A DNA stretch of 64,000 nt, taken from Thecaphora thlaspeos. Taxonomy: Eukaryota > Basidiomycota > Ustilaginomycetes > Urocystidales > Glomosporiaceae. Numbering within the stretch: position 1 is the first letter of the stretch; every line of letters starts with the position of its first letter. The stretch spans positions 310,001-374,000 of the forward strand of contig UWYS01000021.1 in the NCBI GenBank assembly GCA_900291925.1, given 5' to 3'. The notes beneath the pieces are model-generated. The model had not been told where the DNA came from, ran no database searches, and saw only the letters and a list, made by a program, of their open reading frames with translations. This document shows positions 1 to 11,204 of the stretch, piece after piece. Both the position numbers and the translations under genes were made by a program.

Positions 1-2365
1 TTGTTTGCCGTCGCTGCCCATGGTCCCGCCGCCGCGAGGCCGATAGCCCCAAGCACGAGTTGGGCTGATGGCAGGTGCCCGCCCCTTTCGGCGGACGCCA
101 AGGCAAAGATGCGGTCTAGGCCGCAGAGGGAGAAAGAGACGGAGGAGAGCAGGGTGGCGAGACGCCATGAGGCGGACGAGCTACGTGGCAGGCTGGGTGG
201 CTGGCGGCGCCCAGACGCCCACGCCGCGTCGCCACGTGACGCACGAGGAGGTCGGGACCGGGGTCGAGCGGAGACAGGCGAAGGCAGGCAGGGTGAAAGG
301 CCAGACCCGCCGCCGCCAGACCAGCTTTGCCTTTTGACGCGTCGACCGAAACACCCTCTGTCGAAGTGCCTCTTTTGCTCGACAAGCTTCCGATCGTGGC
401 GACCCGGCATTTGTCACTGCTGCCTGCTCCTCATTGATGCACTGGTGCATGCTTTCGTGTCATCTGCATGCTACTGTAGCTCGGACGTGCAGGAGGTCAT
501 CGCCCGCAGGACTGGCCCCTCCGTTCGCCTTGCCTTGTCGTCGGCTGCGGATATGTACGGTCTGTCTGTCTGTCTGTCTGTCTGTTCCTGGAGCTGCTGA
601 CGCCGGCCGTACGCGACGGAGCTTCCGCTCTCTTGGGCTTGCTTCGGCTAGATAGACCTGTCGAGCAGGCGGGCGGACGGGGGCGGCGTTTGTGCGTGGC
701 GTGCGTGCGCCTGACGGCGTCGTCGCCGCCACCCCTTAACTTTAGCTTGTCCATCTGCTGCCATCCGGCCGGCCTGCCAGCTGGTCTGCCAGCCTGCGCG
801 CTGCTGACATTTCACCTCGGGTGCTGCAGCAGCTTCGCTTCGTCCCCGTCTGGTCCTTGTCTCGTCTCCCCCTCCCGCCTTTTCGTCTTTTCCCCTCTGC
901 TCTGCTCTGCTCTGCTCGCCTCTCTTCCGGCCTGACCACCGCCCCCCCGTCCATCTCCTGCATATCGTTCTCTGCCAGCGCCATCCCCCGTCCACGCGCT
1001 CACCACCACCACCACCACACCCGCCGCCAGTTCCCATCGCAGAGGCACACTCTACGCTGCTCCCTACCTCTCCACGGCTTCGCCCTCGTCCCTCTTCGTG
1101 GGGCAATCGTGACGACGCTCGGCCCGCCCAGCACCGCTCCACCACCCACGGCGAGACCCTCTGGCTCCATAATTGTTTCGATCCGGAGCGCACCGCCAGC
1201 ATCGTCCTACGCCCACGGCCTCGCTGTCCCGAAAGCCAGTCGGCGCCCCTCGTTCCCACCACTTGACAGTCCTCCTATCTTCGGCGGAAGCTCGGCGGCC
1301 AATCGGCAGTCCGGCCGCTCTAGATTGACTTCGGAGGCAAGAGCAAGAGGCGACAACGAGACATTCGTCCTCGGGCTTCTTCCGCCTCGCCTCGCCTCGC
1401 CTCGGCCCGACCCGACTCGCTCCCACCCCGCTCGGCAGCTTCCGACGCTCGTCCCTGTTCGCCCTTCGCAGCCGCCGTGACACCATTCCATAAGCTGTCC
1501 AAACCTTGATCAGCCCCACCCTGGCCTACGCCTCGCTTGCGCCTATACCTTGCCTGCCTCCCTGCCTCCCTGCGTCCCTGCGATCACTCCGGCATCCTCC
1601 CGCTCGACCCCTCCACCACCAGTCCCGAGTGTGTCACCCGACACACGCACACACGCCGCTGCCTCCCCGACACCGCTTCCGACAGCCGCCCTTCTCCGAA
1701 GAGCGAGGGATCGGTACCTTCCGCGGTCGAGACTGGGACGAGCCTGAGCTGAACTTAGAGATCGAGCGGTCACAGCAGAGGTCGACGCCGGGCTAGCAAC
1801 CTTGGCCTCTCAGGCCTTTGGTAAGTGTGCCTCCCCGTCTTCGCTTCCCGTTCGTCCCGTGTTCCCTGTCCCTTTGCGAACGCCTCGCCATCCTCGTTGT
1901 CGCCTTGTTCTTCCTGCCTTGCAAGCTAGGACAACGCTCGGTCGGCCTCGCCCTTGCTTTGTTGCTCAAGCGCCTGTGGCTGGCGGCACCCGGATTTCAG
2001 GTTTCCGGGGCGGCATTGGGCAATCTGTCCTGCAGCACTACGCGACGACGACAGGACGCAAGACGAGGACGCTTTGACCACCGCTTTGCGCTACCCTGTT
2101 TCCGAGCACAACCCGGCCGCCGAGGACACAAGGGCTTACAAGACAAGGTGCTGCCTTGCCTGCGCGCTCTCTCTCTCTCTCCCTCACCCCCTTCTCTCTT
2201 TCCTCCTTTCCTCACCCTTCATTAATACCCCAGGTCGATCCTCAAGGACGCACAGCCAGCTCGCTCCCGGATCCCTTTCCGACCGGCTAGCTATAGCTAT
2301 CCCCGCCCAGCCACCCGCTCTAGACCGACAAACTCCCCCACCTCTCCCCTCCTCCTTGCCTCTCC
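1..2365. other. Intergenic region and 5' leader of the homeobox gene
   Basis: No convincing gene. The open frames here are overlapping, low-complexity and unlike known proteins. The stretch is pyrimidine-rich on the plus strand from about 830 onward, as often seen in fungal promoters and 5'UTRs. A six-copy TCTG tetranucleotide repeat sits at 561-584. The last 550 bp probably form the 5'UTR of the homeobox gene, with one leader intron (annotated separately). Confidence 0.5.
1821..2233 (+). other. Probable 5'UTR intron of the homeobox gene
   Basis: A consensus donor GTAAGT at 1821 pairs with a pyrimidine-rich tract ending in CATTAATACCCCAG at 2233, including a branch-point-like ATTAAT just upstream of the acceptor. 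It would remove 413 nt of untranslated leader before the start codon at 2366. Seen: both splice signals and the branch-like element. Inferred: that it is used. Confidence 0.4.
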
Positions 2366-2590
2366 ATGCCTGCAAAAGTAGAGATGCTTCCTCCGCCTCC
2401 CCTCTCAGCGTCCCGCTCGGGCCTCGCGCCAGGCCATCACGAGCGCGAGCGCGACGTCCGCATCATGAGGAACGGCTCGCCTCCCCAGTCGTCCTACCGC
2501 GGGGCGCCGTCTGGATCTCACTACCACACTTCACTCAGATTGTTTGGCAATGCCAAAGGCAACAGCACCAACGGCAATGTCACCTCGAAG

Positions 2591-2623
<33 letters not shown>

Positions 2624-5128
2624 GACAGCGACGCCTGGTCGCGACGCTCGCCACGGTTCGACGATCGAGCGCCGCCCCTTTCGTCCGAGGCCGCCAGCCA
2701 CCGCAGCTCCGATACTAGGGCGACGTCCGGCCGCCCATCGTCCTCCGGTCTCAGCAAGGGCGCCGACATGGACCGCCTCCCGCCCATCTCGGCCATCGAT
2801 CCCGCCCTCGCCGAAGCCCACCAGGGCCCGACGGGCGTTGACCCCCAAGGCCGGAGGCTGTCGAACCGCTCGCAAGCCTCGCAGCAGGAGTTGCTTCGCG
2901 GCGAAGCCAGTGGCGCTGGCGCGGGCGGTCACACGAGGAGCTACTCGGCCCGCGAGCCCGCCACCGGACGCGTCGACATCGATGTGGCCAGGTCCCATGT
3001 TCGCGGCGCCCAGCAGGGTTCGGGCTCGTCTGCAGACGACTGGGACTCGGAGCGCGGTGGCAACCCTTCGCTCGCGCCGCTCCGCCCCTATGCAGCGGAA
3101 GTGACCAACGACGGACCGCGCACTTTTGCGCATCGTGTCGGCAACGGATACCGTTCCCGCCGAGCCTCGGGCGGCACCGCGGTCGACGTGTACGGCTACG
3201 AGGACGGTGACGCTTCGGCCTCTGCGCCCGCATCGGCTTTGGCGGCGGGTTCGGCGGCTCCTCTGACCGGTGCCGGCACGGGATCTCGTCGTACCAACGA
3301 TTTGCGGGTCTATTCTGACGCACTCCCTTACGACGGCGGAGACCGCAGCAGGGAGTCGATGCGCCGCGGCGACAGCCCGCCTCCGCTCCCGCCGCCGTCA
3401 TCGCGCTCGCTGAAGCGGAAACCTTCTTTCGACGACGGCGATCCAATGCCTCCGCGCCGGCCTGTCTACGACCCGGCAACAGCGGCGACGGCGGCATCGG
3501 CGGCCGTGCCGACCTCGTGTGAGCGCGAGTACCACTACCACGACCGCCAACTCCATCCGCGCTCCTATGCGCGGGGCGGCCGCGGCGGGTCGCCCGACCG
3601 AGACGTCCGAGAAGCGCCCTACTCGTTGACCGCTGGCCACGATGCTCCCTACTCGAGCCTTGCATCGCGCTACGCCAGTGACATGGACGACCCGCGCTAC
3701 TCGCCCCGCCACCCGGCGCGCTCGCCTCTACCGCCTGCACCTCTGGTCCCATTGTCCGGTGACGCCTACAGGAGCAGCCGCTCCTCCTACGGCCAACACT
3801 ACGAGGCCCTCGGACCGCCTACGTTACTCGACAGTGGCGGCGGCGGCCGTTACAGCCCGATGGCTTCGCCCTCGTATGCCCGCCGCATGCTGCCGGCCGC
3901 CGCCTCGTCGATGCCGCCTGGCGCTGCTGCGGGCGGCCCTCATCCCCATGCGTCTCCTGCCGCTCCGCTCCCTCCGCTACCCCCCCCGCCGTCAGGTGCA
4001 GACTACTACGGCTCTTCTAGCCAGCGGACCGCTCCGCTGCGGCACCGCTCGCCATCGTATGCCCCTGCCGAAGGTCGGCGGCCGTACCTCCCGCATCCAT
4101 CGGTCTCGTCGGCGGCGGCGACAGCTGGCAGCAGCGATCACGACCACGACCACGCTCGAAGTCGTCGACTTACGCCGCCGCCCGTCGAGATGCTGTCGCG
4201 ATGCAGCCCGAGCCCCGGGTTCCCGCCGATGCATGTCGCGCACGACCAGCCCTTTTATCCTGACCGCCGCCTCTACTACCCGCGCGACCGGATAGAGGAT
4301 GTCGACATCGACGAATATTACAACGATGGCCCGGGCCGCCCGTGGCTGGTTGGGGGTCACCCCTCGTCGTCATCGTCATCGACGGCGCACTACGGTGGTG
4401 ACCCGCCCGTCCATCCCTCGCAGCAACAGCAGCAGCACCATCATCACTACCCCCACCATCGGCAGCAGGACCCGTACGGTCCGTCGCCGACGACGTCTTT
4501 CCTCCCTCCGCCGGTCGCGATCGGAACGCACCACCTCGGCTCACGCAGCCACCCGCCGATGGCCATTCCTCTCTCCGTCCCCCCGCCGCAGCCGCAGCCG
4601 CAGCCGCAGCCGCAGCTCCAGCTCCAGCACCCGCATTCGCATTCGCAGCAGTCTCTGCCGCCGCCGCCGTCGAGCCACCACCGCCACCACGACCTGCGAC
4701 ACCATCCCGATGCGGATCACCACGGCCACGGCGGCCACGACTACGACCCGCGCCACGAGCTGGCCACGGCGGGCAGCAGCAGCAACAGCCGCGCGCTCGG
4801 CGTCGTTGGAATTCCACCCCCGCATGTCCCGCCGGGCCCGTCGACGGGCATCGCGCCGCCGCCGCGCCGCCGCGGCAAGCTCCCCAAGCCCGTGACCGAT
4901 CTGCTCAAGTCGTGGCTGCTCGACCACGCCAGCCACCCGTACCCGACCGAGGACGAGAAGCGTTCGCTCTGCAGCATGACAGGCCTGACACTGCAGCAGG
5001 TCTCGAACTGGTTCATCAATGCGCGCCGGAGGATCCTCCTTCCTGGGGCTAGCGGCTCCAATGGCGGTGGAGCAACGGCCGAGCAGGTTCAGGCTGCGTT
5101 TAGTCAGGATTCGGGCAGCGAGACTTGA
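2366..5128 (+). CDS. TALE-class (KN) homeodomain transcription factor
   Basis: Single-exon frame of 920 aa. A homeodomain lies near the C-terminus (about residues 834-893). It begins in the basic RRRGKLPKPVTDLL arm and carries the recognition helix QQVSNWFINARRR. The HPYPTEDEK segment supplies the three extra residues between helices 1 and 2 that define TALE/KN homeodomains (Cup9/Tos8 relatives in yeast). The preceding ~830 residues are low complexity: an Asn-Gly repeat near residue 75, Ser/Arg/Pro-rich blocks, and Gln/His runs around residues 685-800. The start follows CTCC and is the first ATG after the leader intron. It is probably a nuclear DNA-binding regulator; targets cannot be inferred. 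It is not an HD1/HD2 mating-type gene by context, since no divergent partner is present. Confidence 0.9.
2591..2620 (+). repeat. GGCAAC hexanucleotide repeat, five copies
   Basis: Perfect tandem copies of GGCAAC inside the homeobox coding sequence, encoding an Asn-Gly run. The unit length is a multiple of three, so copy-number change would keep the frame. Confidence 0.9.
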
Positions 5129-5767
5129 TGCCGGCGACCCGCAGCGGCGATACGGTCCCTCTTGTCTCTTCATCCCCTCACCTGGCCTCTAGACCTTGCG
5201 CTCTTTGTGTATAGCGGCGCCAGCACGCTCCACACACCCTCTCGTCACGGTTGCCGTCATACACGCAACGGCCATGGTGGCCCCTTTTCTTTTTCAAGAC
5301 ACCGACCGGCGGTTCGGCCTGTCCTTGCTCTTTCCCCTATGCACTACACACTCGCCAAAACCCGTTTCGGTCCGCACTCGTCTGCCTCCTTTCCTATCTA
5401 TGCAAGCAGATCACAAGATCACAATTTGCTTCGAACTGAGCGATAGACGTGCCGTTCCGTTCTGGTCGTCGTTGTCACCCTCGTTGTCGTGTCGCATGCC
5501 CGCTTGGCCCTGCCTCGCATACCAACGCCTTGAGCAGCGAGCAGAATGTAGCAGTTGGACATCGAACGAACGACGATAACCTTTCCCGTCGTACCTGCGT
5601 GAGACTGGTAGACTGAATGACTGGAGTTGGCGTGCATGTGTGGGTGGTGCAAGGACACTTGGCACCTCAAGTTGCCGAGTCGCCGCCAGCAGGTCGGGAC
5701 TTCCCTGGCTCCCCGAGCAGACTAAAGTGTTTCTTGCACATTGGAAAGTTCCGTCGAAGATCTTGCG
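5129..5767. other. 3' flank of the homeobox gene
   Basis: About 640 bp between the homeobox stop codon and the tRNA-Ala terminator. No protein-like frame or RNA gene is visible. It presumably holds the homeobox 3'UTR and polyadenylation signals. Confidence 0.5.
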
Positions 5768-5773
5768 AAAAAA
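5768..5773 (-). terminator. Pol III terminator of tRNA-Ala
   Basis: Six A on the plus strand, that is T6 on the tRNA strand, starting 6 nt after the discriminator base of tRNA-Ala. This is a canonical RNA polymerase III stop. Confidence 0.85.
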
Positions 5774-5779
5774 GATTCC

Positions 5780-5884
5780 TGGAGACTGTGGGGATTGAAC
5801 CCACGACCTTTCCGAGATTTATTGCATTGTATCCGACAGGATTAGAGGTGCAAACGGAACGCTCTACCACTGAGCTAAACCCCC
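5780..5884 (-). tRNA. tRNA-Ala(TGC) with a 33-nt intron
   Basis: On the minus strand the gene starts GGGGGTT and ends AGTCTCC plus discriminator A, giving a seven-pair acceptor stem with the G3:U70 wobble that identifies alanine tRNA. The D arm contains TAGCTCAGTGGTAGAGC and the T arm GTGGGTTCAATCCCCAC. The anticodon stem pairs TTCCG with CGGAA, with loop TTTGCA before the intron, so the anticodon is TGC. The intron (5816-5848) follows position 37 and contains TGCAA, which can pair with the anticodon as in other eukaryotic pre-tRNA introns. The mature tRNA is 72 nt before CCA. An AT-rich TAATAAATTA lies upstream and T6 downstream. Confidence 0.95.
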
Positions 5885-7833
5885 TTTCGACGGCAGGAAT
5901 CTGCTTCCTACCTAATTTATTACTGCGGTGAAGGCGAGGACGTCTACTACGTTATAAGGTGGTTGATTTAGTCAGGGGGTACAGGTTCATTCGATACTGA
6001 AGTCCCAATGGGGTTCAGTAACCGCTCCTTGCCCAGGAGGGCAAGCATGTTTTGCTTCCAACGATGACGACGACACCAACAGGGACAACGACGACGACGA
6101 CGACGAGAGCTATTCTTGATGCGGTTGCAGAGCGGTGACCGGATCCTTCGGAGCGTCTTGGTGCGAGTTACGACTCAGGGTTGCGAACTTGATGGATGGT
6201 GGTGGTGGTGAGAGACTTCCGTCGTCAAGAGAAACAGGTGGTCTGCTCCATACAGACAAAGCCAGCCCGAACCGTCTTTTCGCAGGAGCGCTAAACGGGG
6301 AGATTTCTACGACTCTTGCCAGACGGCCCCAGGGTATCTCACTATTCGACGATCTCGCCCCACCCTCAGACATCTCGCTGGCACTCGCTTGATGACATCT
6401 ATCTGGCGCAAGCGCCGCACACAGAGCCTCTCGACCATTGTTGAACGATTGCTGACTCCGAATTTACTGCCCCGGACGAGGAGAGAGAGATCACCAGTGA
6501 CTGCGTCGCCATACCGTCCTCCTCGACGCGTGGATATGGGAATATAAATGCGCTCCAGCCTGTTCCCTCGGGTTCCTGGCAGACATTGTCCCTGCCCTTT
6601 GCTACCCCGCCTCAGCTGGTCACCAGGAGCTGACGTTTCTGCCCCAGCATCCACTTGCTTCTCCGTTGGGCACCACTCACCGTTCGTGAGCGACGATCCC
6701 GATCTGCCATTTGATGAGCTGCCGCCCATCACGTTGATCCGCAATGACGCTCTGAAGATTCCCGCTGGCTTCAGTTGCTACGGTCTGCCTCCAAGCTTCA
6801 ATTACACCGCCATCACACCTCAACCAAGCCAGGATTCGATCATGACTCTGCTGATCTGGATCTACAGGACTGGCTACGTCCGTGGCACCTTGATTTTTCA
6901 GGACGAAATCACCTGGTCGAAAAGGGGGCTTGGCCGCGAGAGATGGCATTTGACCGCTCCGTCTCTCTGCAGATGGGAAGCCGCTCTCTGATACGTCTTG
7001 GCATAGATGATGATACCATCGCCGCCTACAGGACAGTCAAGATAGATCGACAGGGCCCATACACGGACACGGTCTGAAGCATCGCGCTTTAGCTGTCGAG
7101 AGATAACTCTTCGGCCTTCAGTAACTTGATGCCTGGACGATCTATACCACATTCATCGACAACGACGCTTTCCCGCCTGACAATTCTCGGCCAACCAACC
7201 CATCTCCCTCTCCGGAATTCAAGCCTGCAAAGCCCGCCCATCCATGATCGAGCAAGTCGAGGCAATCACGTCGTACCTCCCTGACTTCACTAGACAGCAA
7301 TGAAGACATCCACATCGATTATGCTAGTAGGTTCAAACACCGTCACTGCTGCACATGCATCCATCATTGTCGGATGAAGCGTTCTATACCGTGTGCGAAG
7401 CGTGTCCCCGTCGAGTTCGCAACGACGCCGGTCACATTACCCACAATCGCCCTACCGTGAAGCAACAGTCATGTTGTCGCGCCGAACGTACGATAAGACG
7501 ACCAAGACGCATTTCGAATCGCTCTACCACCTCGGTGAAGACAAGTGGATACATTCTTATTGTCTGTCCCCTTTCATCAAAGCGGCGAACCGACGGGCAA
7601 ACTTGACTTGGGTGATTGCTCAGTTTGCAAATAGCCCAACACGCTCAAACGGACGGGTTAGGTTCTAGGACGTTGTACCTGTAGACCGTCATGGTCGGTC
7701 GTTGCGACTGAAAGTTGCTACGTCACCGGTCGAAACCCACTCTTTAAGGCTGCTCATAACCTCCCTACACACCAGACATGTTTCTTCAACAAGTTGCTTT
7801 CGATTCGACAACGACTGGATAAGGTATGCCTAT
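5885..7833. other. Lower-GC gene-free stretch
   Basis: About 1.9 kb with visibly lower GC than the rest of the window and only short, fragmentary frames on both strands, none recognised. It includes a GAC-type trinucleotide tract around 6060-6110. It lies between tRNA-Ala and the Tm-1-like fragments, so it may be decayed coding DNA or an old insertion, but nothing in the sequence names it. Confidence 0.5.
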
Positions 7834-8412
7834 TCAACCCCTATTCCTCGTCATTTCGACCATTCTCTGCGCTACGACCTCTGCAAAGCCCTCATCGTTG
7901 ATATGATACTGCGTCCTCTCGACTTTGATCCCTTGCGCATCGTGCGCCTCCTGTGCCTTTTCACTCGCTTGAAACAGAGCCTCTCTCGCTTTGGGATCGT
8001 CGAACGCCTCGCCGTGTTTATCCAACATCGAAGTACCACCTTCAGGAAGAATGACCATCACCTCACCAGCTCTCCTCCCTTCTTTCTCGGCCGTACAGAC
8101 ACCACGTACCAGTCTCTCGACTAGACTCTCTCCCAACTGTCGGTTCTGCTCGATAGTGGTGCGGAGGAGCGTGGCGTATTCGTTGTGTTGCCATACCTTT
8201 CTCCCGTCGGCGTTGATGTGGAGAGGTCCAGAGGATGATGTATCGTCAATGGAAGGGAAAGTGGGAAGAGTGTCGATCGGACCATAGTTGATTATGTCCA
8301 TCTCTCCGACCGAGACGATGCTGGGGATGGAGAAGCGTGTGCTAGAGACGAGTCGGTCCGGGCCGACCGAGAGGACACCGGAGAAGAGGTCATCGACCAC
8401 GGCAATGTCCAT
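7834..8412 (-). pseudogene. Tm-1-like protein fragment: UPF0261 C-terminal part
   Basis: An uninterrupted minus-strand frame of about 190 aa, opening MDIAVVDDLFSGVL at 8412 and ending EMTRNRG. It matches the C-terminal half of the UPF0261/Tm-1-like ATP-binding family: GVLSVGPDRL, then DIINYGPIDT, LLRTTIEQNRQLGE, ILPEGGTSMLD, FDDPKAREALF and INDEGFAE are in the expected order. The N-terminal half of the family (nucleotide-binding start) is absent, and the fragment begins exactly where an oppositely oriented TIM-barrel fragment starts. The frame is intact, so decay is either recent or the short product is still expressed. Family known from plant Tm-1 and bacterial homologues; the biochemical role here is unknown. 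Confidence 0.7.
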
Positions 8413-8668
8413 CGACGATGCCGTCCAGCTCACACAACAGATCGTCGACGTCGTACAAGCCATATTGCCAGAAACACTCGTTCTCGTGCACGGCGGTTCC
8501 GTCTCGTCGGCCGACAACGCACAGCACCCCCTCCATCACGTACCCGGCCTCGCCGGATTCTACGGCGCAAGCAGCATGGAACGTCTCCCTGTCAAAGTCG
8601 CCATGCAGCAGGGAATGCAGAAGTTCAAGGACATCAGCCTCGCCAAGCAGCAGCAGCAGCAGCAGTAG
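8405..8668 (+). pseudogene. Tm-1-like protein fragment: TIM-barrel C-terminal part
   Basis: Plus-strand frame of 87 aa starting MSIDDAVQLTQQIVD and containing LVLVHGGSVSSADNA, PGLAGFYGASSMERLPV and MQKFKDISLA, then a Gln run before the stop. This is the C-terminal segment of the TIM-barrel (PEP_hydrolase-like) domain that is fused to or adjacent to UPF0261 in Tm-1-like proteins. The first two thirds of the barrel are missing. Its start codon overlaps, head to head, the start of the UPF0261 fragment (8-bp overlap ATGTCCAT). The frame is also open upstream to 8288, but that part is antisense to UPF0261 and unlikely to be meaningful. Rearranged remnant. Confidence 0.7.
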
Positions 8669-9027
8669 CCTGCCATGCCGCTCGCAACCACGAGCACCTA
8701 CAGGCTGGGCTGGACCCAGCCGTTAGCGAGCTTTGCTAGAAGTGATACGTGCAGCCACAGGCGCGAGGACACAAGGCGCGCCCGCACCTCGTGCCCGTAT
8801 CGAAGCGTTGGAAAGAATTGTTTCTGCGGATAGCGGATATCGGAAAGCATTTGTTACTACGTTACAGTGGTCAGGACATTCTTGGTTGCTTGACGTCGCA
8901 ACTACACCAGGGAGGAATAAGGATTTCAAAACCGTAAAGCGGGGAGATGGAAGGGGGAAAGGGGGGGGGGGCGAAAGGAAAGGGGTGCCCGGATATATCA
9001 CGTCATAAATCTCGTCGACGACGGGCT
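8669..9027. other. Spacer between Tm-1-like fragment and transporter remnant
   Basis: About 360 bp with no recognisable gene; a purine-rich run with a stretch of ten or more G lies around 8950-8980. Confidence 0.5.
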
Positions 9028-11204
9028 TCAGTATGAGGTAGTCCTGTACCTCGTATCGTCATTGTCGATCTCCTTCTTTTCGTCTTCCACGCTCGCTCCG
9101 TCCCTGGGTCTCGCCTCTGAATCGAGATGTCCAACGCCGTTGGGCTTACCAAAGTCAATTTCCTCCTGCGCCCTTGCCATATCCTTGTTCCTCTCCTCCC
9201 TAGACACGGATGCAAAGAGGACGTCCATGTCCTCGAGAGACTTTCCCTTTGTCTTGGGTAGGAAAAAGGCGAATACGGCAAGGCAAATCCACCGAGGTTG
9301 AGAGCGCCAAAGAGGAAAAAGGCCTTGTACGATAGGTCGGTGATGATGTAGGGACTGGCCCAGGCTTGAGAGAAGTTGAAGAGCCACTGTGTTGCCGATG
9401 CCAGTGCGAGGCCCCAGTGTTGTGTACCGTTGGAGAAGATCTCGGAGACGTAGATCCAGCAGAGTGGTCCTACGCCCAGAGAGTAGACGACGGCGATGAG
9501 GTACACCAACGCCGCCATGGCCTGAGATGTCGATGAGGGACCGGCATCGTTCGGGTTAGGAGGGTAGGACTTCAACAGAGCGCCGATCACGAAGAACAGA
9601 ACGCCCATATATACCGTGGAGCCAAAGAGCGACCAACGTCGACCGACCGTCTCGACACCGTACAAGACCCAGATCGCCGTAGCCGCCAGCTTGACAACTC
9701 TGTAGATTCCAGAGGCGAGCAGCGCAGAAGTCTTGCCCTTGTATCCGATCAAGTTGAAGACCTGAGGGCTGAAGTACGAGACCTGGTGGATGGCGAGAGA
9801 GGGCAGGGCTGTCAGCGGAACCGGCGGAGAAAGTCTACCGGTGGGACGACGGATGTCGACTTCCGGCGAGACGATGGGCGCTGTCATCCGGGCCATCCAA
9901 GAGCGTGCCACGCGCCGTCCGAGCGAAGCCACTGCGCCATAACCCTTCCCCTCCTCGACGTTAGGACCCGCACCCTTGATCGATACCTCGATCGTAAAAC
10001 ATCCGATGCCTAATGTCATTCTGATGCGCGGTACTCACAGTGTTCTGACCGCTCCATTGCTGAAAGACAAAGAGCAAAAAGGCAATGAGGAAGCGAATGT
10101 TGGTACCCTTTTCGGTGAGGCACAACCTGAGCGTGACCTGGGTGAGTGGCTCTTTGCGGATGGCGGCGTTGATCTTGGACATTTCGGCGACGACTTCGTC
10201 CGAGTCGGTGCGCTTGTGACGCAGGAAGGCGAGGTTGCGCAGCGCCTCTTCGGTGCGTCCCGCCTTGGCAAGCCAACGTGGCGACTCGTTTGCGAAGATA
10301 AGTCCGACCGCCATCAGTCCAGAGGGTAGTAGCTGGAATCCAAATGGTACACGCCAGATCAGGGCGCCTTTCAGGTTCTTCTTGGCCCCAAAATTAGCGG
10401 AACATGAAACTAGGACACCTCCCGCCTGCCGTGATGCAGAGGGACAGAGAGAGGGAGAGGGAGAGTGGGAGAGAGGAAGAGGGAGAGAGGGAGAGAGGGA
10501 GAGAGGGAGAGAGAAAGAGTCAGTCGAAATGTTCATGGTCAGGACGTGACAAGATGGAGGCCGGGGCGGTGCCCCTAGTCGGTCTCAAGACTGGGCCACA
10601 GGCGCAACTCACCACCTGAAAGAATCGCATGATTGTTGGGACGAGAGAGGGGAGAGAGCAGATGGACATAGTCAGAATCATGAAACGATTCAAGCTGTGG
10701 CGACGTCCACGATCGCTCTCAAAGATGGGCGGCAAGGGCAGCTTATGACGACCTCAAACATGCCCGTGATGCATCCTCGGACGTTCTTGGGGCAGCACTC
10801 GGACACATAACCAGAAGCAATGGACATGATGCCCCTGATGCCGAAACCTGCAATGACTCGACCGGCGTAGATGCAGAAAACGCTGTCTCCGACGCCTGGA
10901 ACGGTCTGAAAAGTGCTGCCGAGCATGATGATGAGGTTGAAGCCAAACAGGACCTTCTTGCGGCCGAACTTGTTCGAAAGAACGGGAGCGGGGAGAGAGC
11001 AAAAATATAAATAAAAAGGCGCCGGCCTGGAGGACGGCAACGATGATCGAAGAGACTTTCTTCTTGTCCTTGAGTCCAAAGGAGTCGAGGAAGAATTGCT
11101 GGGAAACAAGTCTCCCATCCAAACAAGAAGAGACCAAGGTATACTACCATGGCGAGATAGTAGATGTGGATGTTGACAAAGAATGATTCCTTTGCCAACG
11201 TCAT
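9028..11204 (-). pseudogene. MFS sugar (hexose/quinate-type) transporter, frameshifted
   Basis: Minus-strand remnant of a 12-TM sugar porter. Recognisable pieces in order are NIHIYYLAMVVYLGLFLFG (TM1), QQFFLDSFGL, SNKFGRKKVLFGFN (the loop 2-3 GRKK signature), AGRVIAGFGIRGI, WRVPFGFQLLPSGLM, NESPRWLAKAGR, FQQWSGQNTVS, SYFSPQVFNLIGY, ETVGRRWSLFGS, CWIYVSEIFSN and FFLPKTKGKSLEDMDVLF. Reading these requires frame changes near 11110 (between TM1 and VSQQFF, where the usual DTGxxGG is lost), near 10990, and near 9280 (before the PKTKG motif). An intron of about 256 nt with GTGAGT lies around 10040-9785, and a GA-repeat-bearing one near 10390-10600. Three frame changes argue for a pseudogene rather than a single sequencing slip. 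Confidence 0.75.
10441..10518. repeat. GA-rich imperfect tandem repeat
   Basis: Purine-only GAGAGGGA-type repeats inside the apparent intron of the transporter remnant. On the coding (minus) strand this is a long pyrimidine tract upstream of a probable 3' splice site. Confidence 0.8.

Noticed and set aside
648..1262. 204-codon minus-strand frame
   Set aside because: Arg/Gly/Ala-rich translation typical of antisense reads of pyrimidine-rich DNA.
11055..11153. Treating the TM1 frame change of the MFS gene as a 49-nt intron (GTAGTA...CCCAG)
   Set aside because: It would delete conserved TM1 residues YLGLFLFG, so a frameshift explains it better.
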